Positions 32,816 through 41,349 of a stretch of DNA of 48,526 bases are shown here, piece by piece. Each line of letters opens with the position of its first letter. Position 1 is the stretch's first letter. This DNA comes from an uncultured Eubacteriales bacterium. Its GTDB lineage: Bacteria; Bacillota; Clostridia; Oscillospirales; Acutalibacteraceae. The translations under genes and the position numbers were made by a program. The stretch covers positions 1 through 48,526 of the forward strand of contig UQEU01000011.1 of assembly GCA_900540085.1 (NCBI GenBank), written 5' to 3'. The notes below the pieces were generated by a model. The model did no database searches and was not told the origin of the DNA. It was given only the letters and a program-made list of their open reading frames with translations.

Positions 32816-34729
32816 TTACATTAATTCGCAGATGGCTTTTGAAAATTCAAGCGGATTTTCGATAGGAAGTCCCTCAATAAGTCTTGCCTGATTGAACAAA
32901 AGTTCAGTGTATTTTTTCAAGGTTTCCTTGTCATCGTCTTCATAAAGCTTTTTAAGTTTTTCTGTAATTTCGTGGTTGAGATTGATTTCAAGTGCTAATT
33001 GAGCCTTTACTTTTTGGTCATTTCCGGGCATTCTGTTAAGCACTTTTTCCATTTCAATAGTGATTTCGCCCTCGCTTGCAAGACAAACAGGGTGGTCTTT
33101 TAACTTGTTTGTAAATCTTACTTCGCAAACTTCACCATTCAAAGACTCTTTCATACAGTCAAGCATATTTTTTGCATCTTCATTTGCGTTTTTGAGTTCT
33201 TCTTTTTCTGTTTCTGTGTCGAGGTCAAGTTTGTCTGCACATACATTTGCAAATTTCTTTTCTTTGAAGTTGCCAAGCATTTTAAAGCAAAATTCATCAA
33301 CATCTTCTGTGCAGTAGAGAATTTCAAAACCTTTGTCTTTGACTGCCTGAATTTGAGGAAGCATATCAATTTTGTCAACAGTTTCTCCGCAAGCATAGTA
33401 GATTGTGTCTTGCGAGTCAGCCATTCTTTCAACATATTCGTTAAGCGTAACATTTTTCTTTTCTGTTGAAGAATAAAACATTACGAGATTTTGCAAAGTA
33501 TCACGATGCATACCGTAGTCGCTGTAAAGTCCGAATTTAAGGTTTCTGCCGAATGCTTTGTAAACTTTTTCGTATTCATCACGCTCATTTTTAAGCATTT
33601 TTTCAAGTTCGGATTTGATTTTCTTTTCAATGCTCATTGCAATTTTCTTGACTTGGGCGTCTTTTTGAAGCATTTCTCTCGAAATATTGAGCGATAAATC
33701 TTCGCTGTCAACTATACCTTTTACAAAACTGAAATAGTCAGGCAACAAGTCGGAGCATTTTTCCATAATCATTACGCCGCTTGAGTAAAGTTGCAAACCT
33801 TTTTCATACTCTTTTGTGTAAAAATCATACGGTGCGTGAGACGGAATGAAAAGAAGAGAATTGTAACTTACAACACCTTCGACTTTTGAAGAAATAACTT
33901 TTGCAGGTTTTTCGTAGTCGTAGAATTTTTCGCTGTAAAACTGATTGTATTCTTCATCTGTAACTTCGCTTTTGTTTTTCTTCCAAATAGGCACCATTGA
34001 GTTGAGTGTTTCTGTTTCAATTACAACTTCAGGTTCGTTATTTTCGTCTGTATCTGCATTTTCGCCGTTTTCGTCTGTTTCTTTTGGTTTGTAATGCTCA
34101 ACATCCATTTGAATTGGATGACGAATATAGTCAGAGTATTTCTTTACAAGCATTTTGAGAGTATATGTTTCAAGATATGTAGAATAATTGTTTTCTTCGT
34201 CATCTTCTTTTAAATGAAGAATGATTGTTGTGCCGAATTCGTCTTTTTCGCACGGCTCAACCGTGTAGCCTGAAACACCTTTAGAATTCCATTTGAAAGC
34301 ACTGTCGCTTCCGTATGGCTTACTGATTACCGTAACTTCATCTGCCACCATAAAAGCAGAATAGAAACCGACGCCGAATTGACCGATAATGTCAACATCA
34401 TCTTTCTTTTCGTTTTCTTTTTTGAAGTTTAAAGAACCGCTTTTTGCGATTGTTCCGAGATTTTGTTCGAGTTCTTTTTCGTCCATACCGCAGCCGTTGT
34501 CGCTTATTGTAAGCGTTCTTGCGTCTTTGTCGGCGTCTATACGAATAACAAAATCATTTCTGTTAAGACCGATTGAGGTGTCAGTGAGCGACTTGTAGTA
34601 CAATTTGTCGAGTGCGTCAGATGCGTTTGAAATGAGTTCTCTTAAAAATATCTCTTTGTTTGTGTAGATTGAATTAATCATCATATCGAGCAGTTTTTTA
34701 GATTCTGCTTTAAATTGTTTTGTTGCCAT
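32816..34729 (-). CDS. htpG: HSP90-family chaperone HtpG
   Basis: An ATP-dependent chaperone of the Hsp90 family, 637 residues, normal length. The N-terminal GHKL ATPase domain has ELISNASDALDKL near residue 30, DNGCGM near 80 and GQFGVGFYSAF near 114. The middle domain carries the conserved LNISREMLQ near 330. The middle region also contains an acidic insertion (about 222-240, Asp/Glu/Asn-rich). I start at the ATG at 34729 behind AAAGGGACG, not the in-frame TTG at 34747. A perfect CIRCE operator and a sigma-A promoter lie just upstream, so HrcA is expected to control it. Confidence 0.97.
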   Translation of the reverse strand: MATKQFKAESKKLLDMMINSIYTNKEIFLRELISNASDALDKLYYKSLTDTSIGLNRNDFVIRIDADKDARTLTISDNGCGMDEKELEQNLGTIAKSGSLNFKKENEKKDDVDIIGQFGVGFYSAFMVADEVTVISKPYGSDSAFKWNSKGVSGYTVEPCEKDEFGTTIILHLKEDDEENNYSTYLETYTLKMLVKKYSDYIRHPIQMDVEHYKPKETDENGENADTDENNEPEVVIETETLNSMVPIWKKNKSEVTDEEYNQFYSEKFYDYEKPAKVISSKVEGVVSYNSLLFIPSHAPYDFYTKEYEKGLQLYSSGVMIMEKCSDLLPDYFSFVKGIVDSEDLSLNISREMLQKDAQVKKIAMSIEKKIKSELEKMLKNERDEYEKVYKAFGRNLKFGLYSDYGMHRDTLQNLVMFYSSTEKKNVTLNEYVERMADSQDTIYYACGETVDKIDMLPQIQAVKDKGFEILYCTEDVDEFCFKMLGNFKEKKFANVCADKLDLDTETEKEELKNANEDAKNMLDCMKESLNGEVCEVRFTNKLKDHPVCLASEGEITIEMEKVLNRMPGNDQKVKAQLALEINLNHEITEKLKKLYEDDDKETLKKYTELLFNQARLIEGLPIENPLEFSKAICELM

Positions 34730-34750
34730 TTTTATCGTCCCTTTCAAATT

Positions 34751-34777
34751 TTAGCACTCTTACCACTTGAGTGCTAA
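34751..34777. promoter_or_regulatory. CIRCE element (HrcA operator) of htpG
   Basis: TTAGCACTC, 9 bp, then GAGTGCTAA matches the CIRCE consensus in every base of both arms. It lies immediately downstream of the htpG -10 hexamer, covering the start of transcription and the 5' leader. HrcA is the established repressor at such sites. Confidence 0.97.
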
Positions 34778-34782
34778 TTAAC

Positions 34783-34810
34783 ATTATAGCCCGATAAAAT
34801 AATAATTCAA
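34783..34810 (-). promoter_or_regulatory. sigma-A promoter of htpG
   Basis: On the minus strand TTGAAT (34805-34810) and TATAAT (34783-34788) are 16 bp apart, and the CIRCE element begins 5 bp downstream of the -10. Confidence 0.8.
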
Positions 34811-34841
34811 GTCTTTTTTGTAAAAATTAACATTTTAGTAA

Positions 34842-34887
34842 AAAACGCCCTTAAAATTGCTGTTTTCGGCAAAATTAAGAGCGTTTT
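34842..34887 (-). terminator. terminator of the flavodoxin-like gene
   Basis: An imperfect stem of about 19 bp (outer AAAACGC / GCGTTTT) with an 8-nt loop. On the minus strand it is followed by a T-run. It lies about 48 nt past the stop codon of the gene at 34935. Confidence 0.75.
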
Positions 34888-34934
34888 TATTATTGAAATA
34901 ATATTACTGTTTAGTTTTTAATCAAAATTATTTA

Positions 34935-35555
34935 TTACTTTATGAAATTTGTGAGAGTAATTCTTTCGTATTCGGGTTCTGCAACACCGTTTTGTCTGCC
35001 CGACTCAATACATTTTAAAAGCCACGCCATATTTTTTGCAAGCGTTCTCATTGTTTGCAAACCTTCTTTGTCCTGCAAAACATCTTCAGGCGTGAAACCG
35101 TGTACCTGATTCCAATATTGAGAAGTTACGACAGGCATTGAGTTCATCATAAAATACTTGTTGATTGTATCAAAAGCGGCAGACGCACCGCCTCTTCTGC
35201 ACGAAACAACCGCTGCGGCAGGTTTTGTGCGAAACGCTTTTCCTCGTGCAAAAAACAGTCTGTCCATAAAAGCAAGCAACTGGGCAGAGGCACTTGCATA
35301 GTAAACGGGCGAGCCGAAAACAAAACCGTCTATCTCGTCGGCTCTTTCAATCACTTCGTTTACTTTGTCGTCAATGATACACTTCTTGAGTTTACGGCAG
35401 GAAGAACAGTCTTTACAGTCTGCAATCGGTTCTTTTCCCAAGTGCAAAATTTCAGTTTCTATGCCTTGTTTGTTCAGTTCTGTCGCAACTTCATTTAACG
35501 CTGTGTATGTACAGCCTTTTTCTTTCGGTGAGCCGTTGATGAGCAATACTTTCAT
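34935..35555 (-). CDS. flavodoxin-fold NAD(P)H-dependent FMN reductase
   Basis: A 206-residue soluble protein of the NADPH-dependent FMN reductase/flavodoxin family. The FMN phosphate loop is LINGSPKEKGCTYTAL at residues 5-20, and the isoalloxazine-side motif is FGSPVYYASAS near 79. A Cys-rich segment CKDCSSCRKLKKC (about 47-59) resembles the cluster-binding region of iron-sulfur flavoproteins, so a [4Fe-4S] cluster is possible. The substrate is unknown. It follows the DUF1846 gene by 78 nt and may be cotranscribed with it. Confidence 0.82.
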   Translation of the reverse strand: MKVLLINGSPKEKGCTYTALNEVATELNKQGIETEILHLGKEPIADCKDCSSCRKLKKCIIDDKVNEVIERADEIDGFVFGSPVYYASASAQLLAFMDRLFFARGKAFRTKPAAAVVSCRRGGASAAFDTINKYFMMNSMPVVTSQYWNQVHGFTPEDVLQDKEGLQTMRTLAKNMAWLLKCIESGRQNGVAEPEYERITLTNFIK

Positions 35556-35633
35556 ATTTTACCTCATATTATGATGAATTTTATTATAATTAATGAATTT
35601 TGATTGTTTTATTAAGTTAACTGTTATATTGAT

Positions 35634-37118
35634 TTAGTTACTGCATGAAGTTTTGGATTGATAAACGGGTTCACAAGTGAGATTTACACCGAGTTTTTTC
35701 ATAACTTTTTCATCGGTTTCGGAAAGAATTACGGTAGAGTGCATTTCACAACCTTTTAAATCCTTTATACAATCAAGTGCTTTTTTTGCATTTTCATCCG
35801 AAACGGCAGAAATTGAGAGTGCCACAAGAACTTCATCCGTGTGCAAACGAGGGTTTTTGTTGCCCAAATGTTCTGTTTTAAGTTTCTGTACAGGTTCGAT
35901 TACTTGCGGAGAAATAAGTAAAATATCATCGTCCAAACCTGCTATAACTTTGAGTGCATTCAAAAGCATTGCAGAGCAAGAGCCAAGAAGATTTGAGGTT
36001 TTTCCCGTTACAATTCTTCCGTCAGTAAGTTCCATTGCACAGGCAGGTTGTCCTGAAATTTTTGCCGTTTCAAGAGCCGGTTTTACAGGCGGTCTGTCTG
36101 CAAGTGTACAGCCGACTTTGTTGAGCAAAAGGTCAAGTTTATATACTTCGGAACTGCTTGAACTTCCGTTTATTTTATTGCAAACGGTAGCGTAATATCT
36201 GCGTATGATTTCTTGTTTTGCCGCATACTGTACTGCTTCGTCGTCCATAATGCAGTTTCCTGCCATATTTACACCCATATCAGTAGGAGATTTGTATGGA
36301 GATGAGGAATAGATTTTGCAGAACATTGCCTCTAATACGGGGAATATCTCAACATCTCTGTTATAGTTTACGGCAGTTTTGTTGTATGCCTGTAAGTGCC
36401 ACGGGTCAATCATATTTACATCGTTAAGGTCGGCGGTTGCCGCTTCGTATGCAATGTTGACAGGGTGGTTTAACGGCAGATTCCAAATAGGAAATGTCTC
36501 AAATTTTGCATATCCTGCTTTTATTCCGCGCTTGTTCTCGTGGTACAACTGAGAAAGACAAGTTGCCATTTTACCGCTGCCGGGTCCTGATGCAGTAACT
36601 ACAACGAGTGAATGTGAGGTTTCTATGTAGTCGTTTTTACCGAAACCGTCTTCACTTACGATATGCTCCGTATTTGACGGATAGCCGTCTATTGGGTAGT
36701 GTCTGTATGTTTTGATACCGAGTCCTTTAAGTCTTTCTTCAAAGTTTATGGCAGACGGCTGATTGCTGAAATGAGTCAGCACAACGCAGCCGACAAACAA
36801 GCCTTTTGACTTGAAAACATTTACAAGGCGAATAGTGTCAAGCGCGTAGTTGATGCCGAGGTCGCCTCTGATTTTGTTTTTTTCTATATCGTTGGAATTT
36901 ATAACTATTACAATTTCAGCCTGGTCTTTGAGCTGCAAAAGCATTTTCATTTTGCTGTCGGGCATAAATCCGGGCAAAACTCTCGAAGCGTGGTAGTCGT
37001 CGAAAAGTTTTCCGCCGAATTCAAGATATAGTTTTCCGCCGAAAAAATCAATTCTTTTTTTGATTTGTTCAGATTGCAGAGATAGATATTTGTCATTGTC
37101 AAACCCAATTTTGTTCAT
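35634..37118 (-). CDS. DUF1846 domain-containing protein
   Basis: A 494-residue soluble protein of the uncharacterised but widespread DUF1846 family. The N-terminus (IGFDNDKYLSLQSEQIKKRI) and internal blocks VVVTASGPGSGKMATCLSQL near residue 175 and PTDMGVNMAGNCI near 272 are family hallmarks. The GPGSGKMAT segment looks like a phosphate-binding loop. I start at the ATG at 37118 behind GAGGTG; the GTG at 37130 overlaps that site. It lies 21 nt after the sodium symporter gene and is probably in the same operon. Function unknown. Confidence 0.85.
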   Translation of the reverse strand: MNKIGFDNDKYLSLQSEQIKKRIDFFGGKLYLEFGGKLFDDYHASRVLPGFMPDSKMKMLLQLKDQAEIVIVINSNDIEKNKIRGDLGINYALDTIRLVNVFKSKGLFVGCVVLTHFSNQPSAINFEERLKGLGIKTYRHYPIDGYPSNTEHIVSEDGFGKNDYIETSHSLVVVTASGPGSGKMATCLSQLYHENKRGIKAGYAKFETFPIWNLPLNHPVNIAYEAATADLNDVNMIDPWHLQAYNKTAVNYNRDVEIFPVLEAMFCKIYSSSPYKSPTDMGVNMAGNCIMDDEAVQYAAKQEIIRRYYATVCNKINGSSSSSEVYKLDLLLNKVGCTLADRPPVKPALETAKISGQPACAMELTDGRIVTGKTSNLLGSCSAMLLNALKVIAGLDDDILLISPQVIEPVQKLKTEHLGNKNPRLHTDEVLVALSISAVSDENAKKALDCIKDLKGCEMHSTVILSETDEKVMKKLGVNLTCEPVYQSKTSCSN

Positions 37119-37139
37119 AATTAATTTCACCTCATATTT

Positions 37140-38465
37140 TTATCCGATTCCGTTGTAAACAATTCCGAGAATGAAAATTATAACTGTAAGCGGAACATAG
37201 ATATATTTAGCAAGCGGTTTGAAAGCCTTGCTGAGAGGCTTTTTTCTGCCTGTTTCAAGTTCTTCTTTGATTTTGTTAAATCCAAGAACATAGTATATGG
37301 AAATTGCGCCTATAACTGCGCCGAGCGGTACTATGATGATTGTGATGAAGTCCATCCAGTTGCCGACATTTTTTTCTGATTCAAGGAAAATGCCGACTGC
37401 AAGAGTGAGCGCTCCGCAGATAAGCGCGCAAATTCGTCTGTCAAGTTTGAGCTTGTGCTGAGCGCTTTCAATAACCGCCTCAAACATATTGATGAGCGAA
37501 GTAATACCTGCGAAAAGTACGCAAACGAAGAAGACGATTGCTATAACTCTGCCGAAAGGCATTTGTGCAAACACTTTCGGTAAGGTAAGGAAAATGAGAG
37601 ACGGACCTGAATCCGGGCTGATTCCGAAAGCAAATACCGCAGGCATAATAACGAGCGATGAAAGAAGAGCCGCAATAGTGTCGAAAACAGCGGTTTTCAT
37701 TGACGCCGACGGTATATCCTCGTTTTTATTTAAATAAGCGCCGTAAACAATCATTCCCGAACCTGTGATGGAAAGTGAGAAAAATGCCTGTCCCATAGCC
37801 ATTATCCAAGTTTCAACATCTAAAAGTTTTTCCCATTCGGGTACAAACAAAAACTTGTAGCCCTCTGCCGAGCCGTCAATAGTTGAAACATATATTGCTA
37901 TGCCTAAAAACAATACAAAGAATAAAGGCATTAAAACTTTGCTGAGTTTTTCTATTGTTTTTGTTACGCCCGAAAGCAAAACAAGAGTTACGGCAACTAC
38001 AATTATTACATGCCACGGAATACTGCCGAAGTTTCCTGTAATTCCCGAAAAGATTGTTTCAGGTTGTGTCGATATTATTTCTCCTGTTATTGAAGAAGCG
38101 AAAAATTTAAGTACCCAGCCTAAAATTATCGCATAACCTATTGCAATACCTAAAGAACCAAAAAGAGGGAGCCAGCCTACAACCGAGCCGACTTTCTTTT
38201 TGTTGCGACTTCCATAACAATATTCGTACGAACCGATTGTTCCCGTTCCTGCACGCCTGCCGATTGCGAATTCTGCCGACAAACCGACAAGACCGAAAAG
38301 GAAAACGAACAGAAGATACGGAATTAAAAAAGCCGCACCGCCGTACTGTCCGAGTCTGTAAGGGAAAAGCCAAATGTTTCCGAGACCTACTGCCGAGCCT
38401 ACACAGGCTATAATAAAGCCAAATGCAGAAGAAAAGTTACCGTTTTTGTGTTTTAAATTTTCCAT
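37140..38465 (-). CDS. sodium-dependent neurotransmitter-type symporter (NSS family)
   Basis: A sodium-coupled symporter of the NSS/SNF family (LeuT, TnaT, MhsT), most likely for an amino acid. The 441-residue protein has about 11 membrane segments, which fits the shorter bacterial branch rather than 12-segment LeuT. The family signature SAVGLGNIWLFPY (residues 24-36) lines the sodium and substrate sites. FFSLSITGSGMIVYGAYL near residue 230 is the unwound helix 6 region. AGGAA precedes the ATG. A leader of about 190 nt with predicted structure lies upstream. The substrate cannot be assigned. Confidence 0.92.
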   Translation of the reverse strand: MENLKHKNGNFSSAFGFIIACVGSAVGLGNIWLFPYRLGQYGGAAFLIPYLLFVFLFGLVGLSAEFAIGRRAGTGTIGSYEYCYGSRNKKKVGSVVGWLPLFGSLGIAIGYAIILGWVLKFFASSITGEIISTQPETIFSGITGNFGSIPWHVIIVVAVTLVLLSGVTKTIEKLSKVLMPLFFVLFLGIAIYVSTIDGSAEGYKFLFVPEWEKLLDVETWIMAMGQAFFSLSITGSGMIVYGAYLNKNEDIPSASMKTAVFDTIAALLSSLVIMPAVFAFGISPDSGPSLIFLTLPKVFAQMPFGRVIAIVFFVCVLFAGITSLINMFEAVIESAQHKLKLDRRICALICGALTLAVGIFLESEKNVGNWMDFITIIIVPLGAVIGAISIYYVLGFNKIKEELETGRKKPLSKAFKPLAKYIYVPLTVIIFILGIVYNGIG

Positions 38466-38658
38466 CGTAATTCCTATCTTTAATTTTCATTTTATTTTAT
38501 AAAAACAAATACCCGAAGTGTATCTTCGGGAGATTGCATAAAACGACAAATGCCGTGTATAACACAGCAGACCGTATTTGCCAAAAGTACAGTAAAAGCA
38601 ATGATATATTTGTTTTTAAATACTGCAAAGACCAAATATTTGATTTTCGCAAAATAAT
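38466..38658 (-). promoter_or_regulatory. long structured 5' leader of the NSS symporter gene
   Basis: From the predicted start near 38658 to the ATG, the minus-strand leader is about 190 nt. It contains a branched hairpin at 38545-38582 (GGCAAAT with ATTTGTC outside, CTGTGT with ACACGG inside). A 7-bp terminator-like hairpin then follows at 38512-38530. An upstream pairing ATATTTG/CAAATAT is also possible. The layout resembles a riboswitch or attenuator. It does not match the T-box, glycine or other riboswitch sequences I know by eye. Confidence 0.45.
38512..38530 (-). terminator. terminator-like hairpin in the NSS symporter leader
   Basis: On the minus strand CCCGAAG and CTTCGGG form a perfect 7-bp stem with a 5-nt loop, followed by TATTTGTTTTTAT. 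It lies about 45 nt upstream of the start codon, where an attenuating terminator would sit. Confidence 0.5.
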
Positions 38659-38664
38659 AATTTA

Positions 38665-38693
38665 ATTATAACTGATTGACAAGCATATTTCAA
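38665..38693 (-). promoter_or_regulatory. sigma-A promoter of the NSS symporter gene
   Basis: On the minus strand TTGAAA (38688-38693) and TATAAT (38665-38670) are 17 bp apart, far upstream of the ATG, which defines the long leader. The 352-nt gap between the symporter and the alpha-galactosidase gene also holds the divergent promoter at 38748-38776. Confidence 0.7.
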
Positions 38694-38739
38694 TAACAAA
38701 TATATATTTAAATGTATTTATTTTAATAAAAAATTTAAC

Positions 38740-38751
38740 TCAATCGGTTGA
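38740..38751. promoter_or_regulatory. LacI-type operator-like palindrome at the alpha-galactosidase promoter
   Basis: TCAATCGGTTGA is a 12-bp palindrome with one mismatched pair and a central CG, overlapping the -35 hexamer. Its shape fits LacI/GalR-family operators, which often control glycosidase genes. No LacI-type gene lies in the window. Confidence 0.4.
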
Positions 38752-38776
38752 ATAGATAAATGTTGTTGTGTATAAT
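38748..38776 (+). promoter_or_regulatory. sigma-A promoter of the alpha-galactosidase gene
   Basis: TTGAAT (38748-38753) and TATAAT (38771-38776) are 17 bp apart, about 40 nt upstream of the ATG. Confidence 0.75.
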
Positions 38777-38817
38777 CAAAATAGTGAAAAATATTTTTAA
38801 ATCGGAGGATATTTCAC

Positions 38818-40476
38818 ATGGTAAAAAATAGTTTTAATTTTAAAATTAAGTATAGCGTTGACGGAAAAAAATATGTTGCAAATAAAAATGACAACGAACA
38901 TTTTAAACTCAGTGTTTGTTTTTCCGAAAACAGTATAAAGGTTTATATAGAGCCGAAAACAGCACTTAAAATAGACGATTTTACGGCAAAGTACCACTAC
39001 AAGTTTAACAATTCGAGCAGAATTTTTGTCAATGGTTATCAGAGCTGGACCGACAGTCTTGAATATTCGCCAAGTGAAAAAATGAGCGAACTTTCTTCAC
39101 TTACGGAGTTTTTGATAACAAATCCGCCACTTAAAAATATAGGTTTCAGTTTTTCGGGAGACCTTCCTTTTTGGAAGTTTCCGAGAAAAAACGGCATATT
39201 TTACGGTTGGTCGTACGGCTATGTCCGTCACGGCAGTCATATAGATATTTTTGGCTCACTGAGTGAAAGATGCGGTTTTACGGCAATAACATTTGATACA
39301 AAGAAAAACAATATATATGTTCAAAAAGACCTTGAAGGTGTAACTTTTGAAGAAAAGACACTTTTGCTTGATTTTGCTGTTGTTTCGGGAGATTATGACG
39401 AGGCGTTTGACAAATATTTTGATTTGATGGGCGTTAAATGCCGTGAAAATAAAAGAAGAACGGGTTACACAACTTGGTACAATTACTATTCGTCTATTAA
39501 TAATGATGTTGTTGAAAGAGATTTAAAAAGTATAACTGAATTTGACTCAAATATCGACATTTTTCAAATTGATGACGGCTATCAGTCAGCAATAGGCGAT
39601 TGGCTGATTACGGATGAGAAAAAGTTCCCGAACGGTATGAAATATGTTGCCGATAAAATTCATTCAAACAATATGCTTGCGGGGTTGTGGCTCGCACCGT
39701 TTGCCGCCGTTAAAAGTTCAAAACTTTACAAAGAGCATCCCGATTGGTTTATTAAAAAAGAAAACGGAAAATCTCTTTGTACAGGTCAGAATTGGGGCGG
39801 ATTTTATTCACTCGATATTTATAACGAGGGTGCAAGAGAGTATCTTTACAAAGTTTTCGATGTTGTTTTAAACGAGTGGGGCTATGATATGGTAAAACTC
39901 GATTTCCTTTACGGTGCGTGTGTTTTACCGCTTCACAACAAAACAAGAGGACAGGTAATGTGTGACGCTGTGGAACTCTTGAGAGAATGTTGCGGCGATA
40001 AACTCATTTTAGGCTGCGGTGTACCGTTGATGCCCGCATTCGGTAAAGTTGACTATTGCCGTATAGGTGCTGATATTGCACTTGAATGGGAACATAAAAA
40101 ACATATCCACAGAGAAGATGTTTCAACGCCTCACGCTGTTTGTAACACCATATTCAGACGACATCTTGACGGCAGAGCATGGAAAAATGACCCCGATGTT
40201 TTTCTTTTGAGAGATAACAATATAAAAATGAATTTTGAGCAGAGAAAATTGCTCGCAAAAATAAATTCAACATTCGGCAGTCTTTTGTTCACATCAGACA
40301 ATGTGGGAGATTATAATGTCAATCAGGCAGAAGTGTTGAAAGAAACATATAAAGAAAAAGATATTGAAATTGCCCGTGTAGGTTTTATTGCCGATAAGGT
40401 TATGCGTGTGGAGTTTTATGAAAATTCAAAACCTGTTGAAATTACATTTAATATTGAAAACGGAGAAATTCAGTAA
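38818..40476 (+). CDS. GH36 family alpha-galactosidase
   Basis: A glycoside hydrolase of the GH36/clan D type, expected to release terminal alpha-galactose from oligosaccharides such as raffinose or melibiose. The 552-residue protein is shorter than the usual 700-plus, with a reduced N-terminal beta domain (about 1-200). The TIM barrel contains DIFQIDDGYQ near residue 246 and DMVKLDFLYGA near 358, where the Asp of KLD is the predicted nucleophile. A later RIGADIALEW near 418 contributes the acid/base region. No signal peptide is seen, so it acts in the cytoplasm. GGAGG lies 9 nt before the ATG. Confidence 0.88.
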   Translation: MVKNSFNFKIKYSVDGKKYVANKNDNEHFKLSVCFSENSIKVYIEPKTALKIDDFTAKYHYKFNNSSRIFVNGYQSWTDSLEYSPSEKMSELSSLTEFLITNPPLKNIGFSFSGDLPFWKFPRKNGIFYGWSYGYVRHGSHIDIFGSLSERCGFTAITFDTKKNNIYVQKDLEGVTFEEKTLLLDFAVVSGDYDEAFDKYFDLMGVKCRENKRRTGYTTWYNYYSSINNDVVERDLKSITEFDSNIDIFQIDDGYQSAIGDWLITDEKKFPNGMKYVADKIHSNNMLAGLWLAPFAAVKSSKLYKEHPDWFIKKENGKSLCTGQNWGGFYSLDIYNEGAREYLYKVFDVVLNEWGYDMVKLDFLYGACVLPLHNKTRGQVMCDAVELLRECCGDKLILGCGVPLMPAFGKVDYCRIGADIALEWEHKKHIHREDVSTPHAVCNTIFRRHLDGRAWKNDPDVFLLRDNNIKMNFEQRKLLAKINSTFGSLLFTSDNVGDYNVNQAEVLKETYKEKDIEIARVGFIADKVMRVEFYENSKPVEITFNIENGEIQ

Positions 40477-40512
40477 TTTTCATTAAAATTAAATAATCAA
40501 AAAAAAGAAAAA

Positions 40513-40539
40513 ACTCTGTGCTTTTAAAAAGTGCAGAGT
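40513..40539. terminator. bidirectional terminator
   Basis: ACTCTGTGC pairs with GTGCAGAGT (two wobble pairs) around a 9-nt loop, with an A-run before and a T-run after. It lies between the convergent alpha-galactosidase and MerR genes. Confidence 0.85.
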
Positions 40540-40560
40540 TTTTTGTAAGTTATTTGTTTT

Positions 40561-41295
40561 TTATTTTTGTTTTTCTTTTTCATCATAGATTTCTATGCAA
40601 AAAGATTTTTTACCGCAGTTTGTGCAAGTCAGTTTTCTTGTTTTAAAAGTATGATTTGCAAAGAAGAACTCTTTAAATTCAGGCTTGAAAGTTGCGTGAC
40701 AGTCGGGACAGATATATGCGGTGCTTTTGTAGTATATCTTTACTGCTATAAACGCCAATATAAATGCTGTCGGCATAAGTATTGCAAACGGAAGCCAAAT
40801 TCCTTTGACTGTCCATAATACAATAGATGCAACTTCCAAAATATCGGCAACTATTCCTAAACAAAGCATTATTGAATAGACTTTTTTGAGTTTCTTTCTC
40901 TTTTCCATCGAATTTACCACATCGCCTGAATTTTTAATATTGAAATTTTCAAAACTTTCGGACTCTTTGAGTATTCTGTTGATTTTGTCAAGGGAACTTT
41001 GCTTTTCATCTATTTCGCTTTGCAGTTGTTTTGCGTGTGTGTCAAGCAAAGTTTCTATTACTTTTGCATTGTTTTCCTCTTGAAAAATTTTGGAAATTAC
41101 ATTTATGGAAAGTCCGAGTTTTCTCAGTTCGCATATTATTTCCAACTTTTCAAAATCTGACTGTGAATAAAGACGCCGTCCGCCTTCGCTTATTTCACTC
41201 GGAGTTAAAATTCCTCTGTTGTCATAATATTGAACTGTTCTTACCGTAATATCGCAAAGTTTTGCAATTTCTCCCGTTGTGTACATTTTCGACAT
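40561..41295 (-). CDS. MerR-family regulator with membrane segments and zinc ribbon
   Basis: A 244-residue protein. The N-terminal MerR DNA-binding domain (about 4-72, TTGEIAKLCDITVRTVQYYD) is followed by a coiled coil (about 80-112). Two membrane segments follow (about 142-190). The C-terminal zinc ribbon has Cys pairs CPDC near 197 and CTNC near 226. A membrane-bound MerR protein with a zinc ribbon is unusual; it may sense a membrane or envelope signal, which is inference. Its own promoter has the 19-bp spacer and centred dyad typical of MerR control, so it is probably autoregulated. AAAGGAGG precedes the ATG. Confidence 0.85.
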   Translation of the reverse strand: MSKMYTTGEIAKLCDITVRTVQYYDNRGILTPSEISEGGRRLYSQSDFEKLEIICELRKLGLSINVISKIFQEENNAKVIETLLDTHAKQLQSEIDEKQSSLDKINRILKESESFENFNIKNSGDVVNSMEKRKKLKKVYSIMLCLGIVADILEVASIVLWTVKGIWLPFAILMPTAFILAFIAVKIYYKSTAYICPDCHATFKPEFKEFFFANHTFKTRKLTCTNCGKKSFCIEIYDEKEKQK

Positions 41296-41318
41296 GGTTT
41301 TTCGCCTCCTTTATCTGT

Positions 41319-41349
41319 ACTTTAAACCATTACGCAGCGTAACGAGCAA
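41319..41349 (-). promoter_or_regulatory. MerR-type promoter with 19-bp spacer and operator
   Basis: On the minus strand TTGCTC (41344-41349) and TAAAGT (41319-41324) are separated by 19 bp, the long spacer typical of MerR-activated promoters. The spacer contains the perfect dyad TTACGC-A-GCGTAA (41330-41342). A further half-site, ATTACGCAG, lies at 41353-41361. Confidence 0.75.

Noticed and set aside
34729..34747. Upstream TTG start for htpG
   Set aside because: The TTG overlaps the Shine-Dalgarno sequence used by the ATG at 34729, where homology begins.
38676..38681. Plus-strand TTGACA as a -35 box for the alpha-galactosidase gene
   Set aside because: No good -10 lies 17 bp downstream, and the promoter at 38748-38776 is better; the bases fall within the spacer of the minus-strand promoter.
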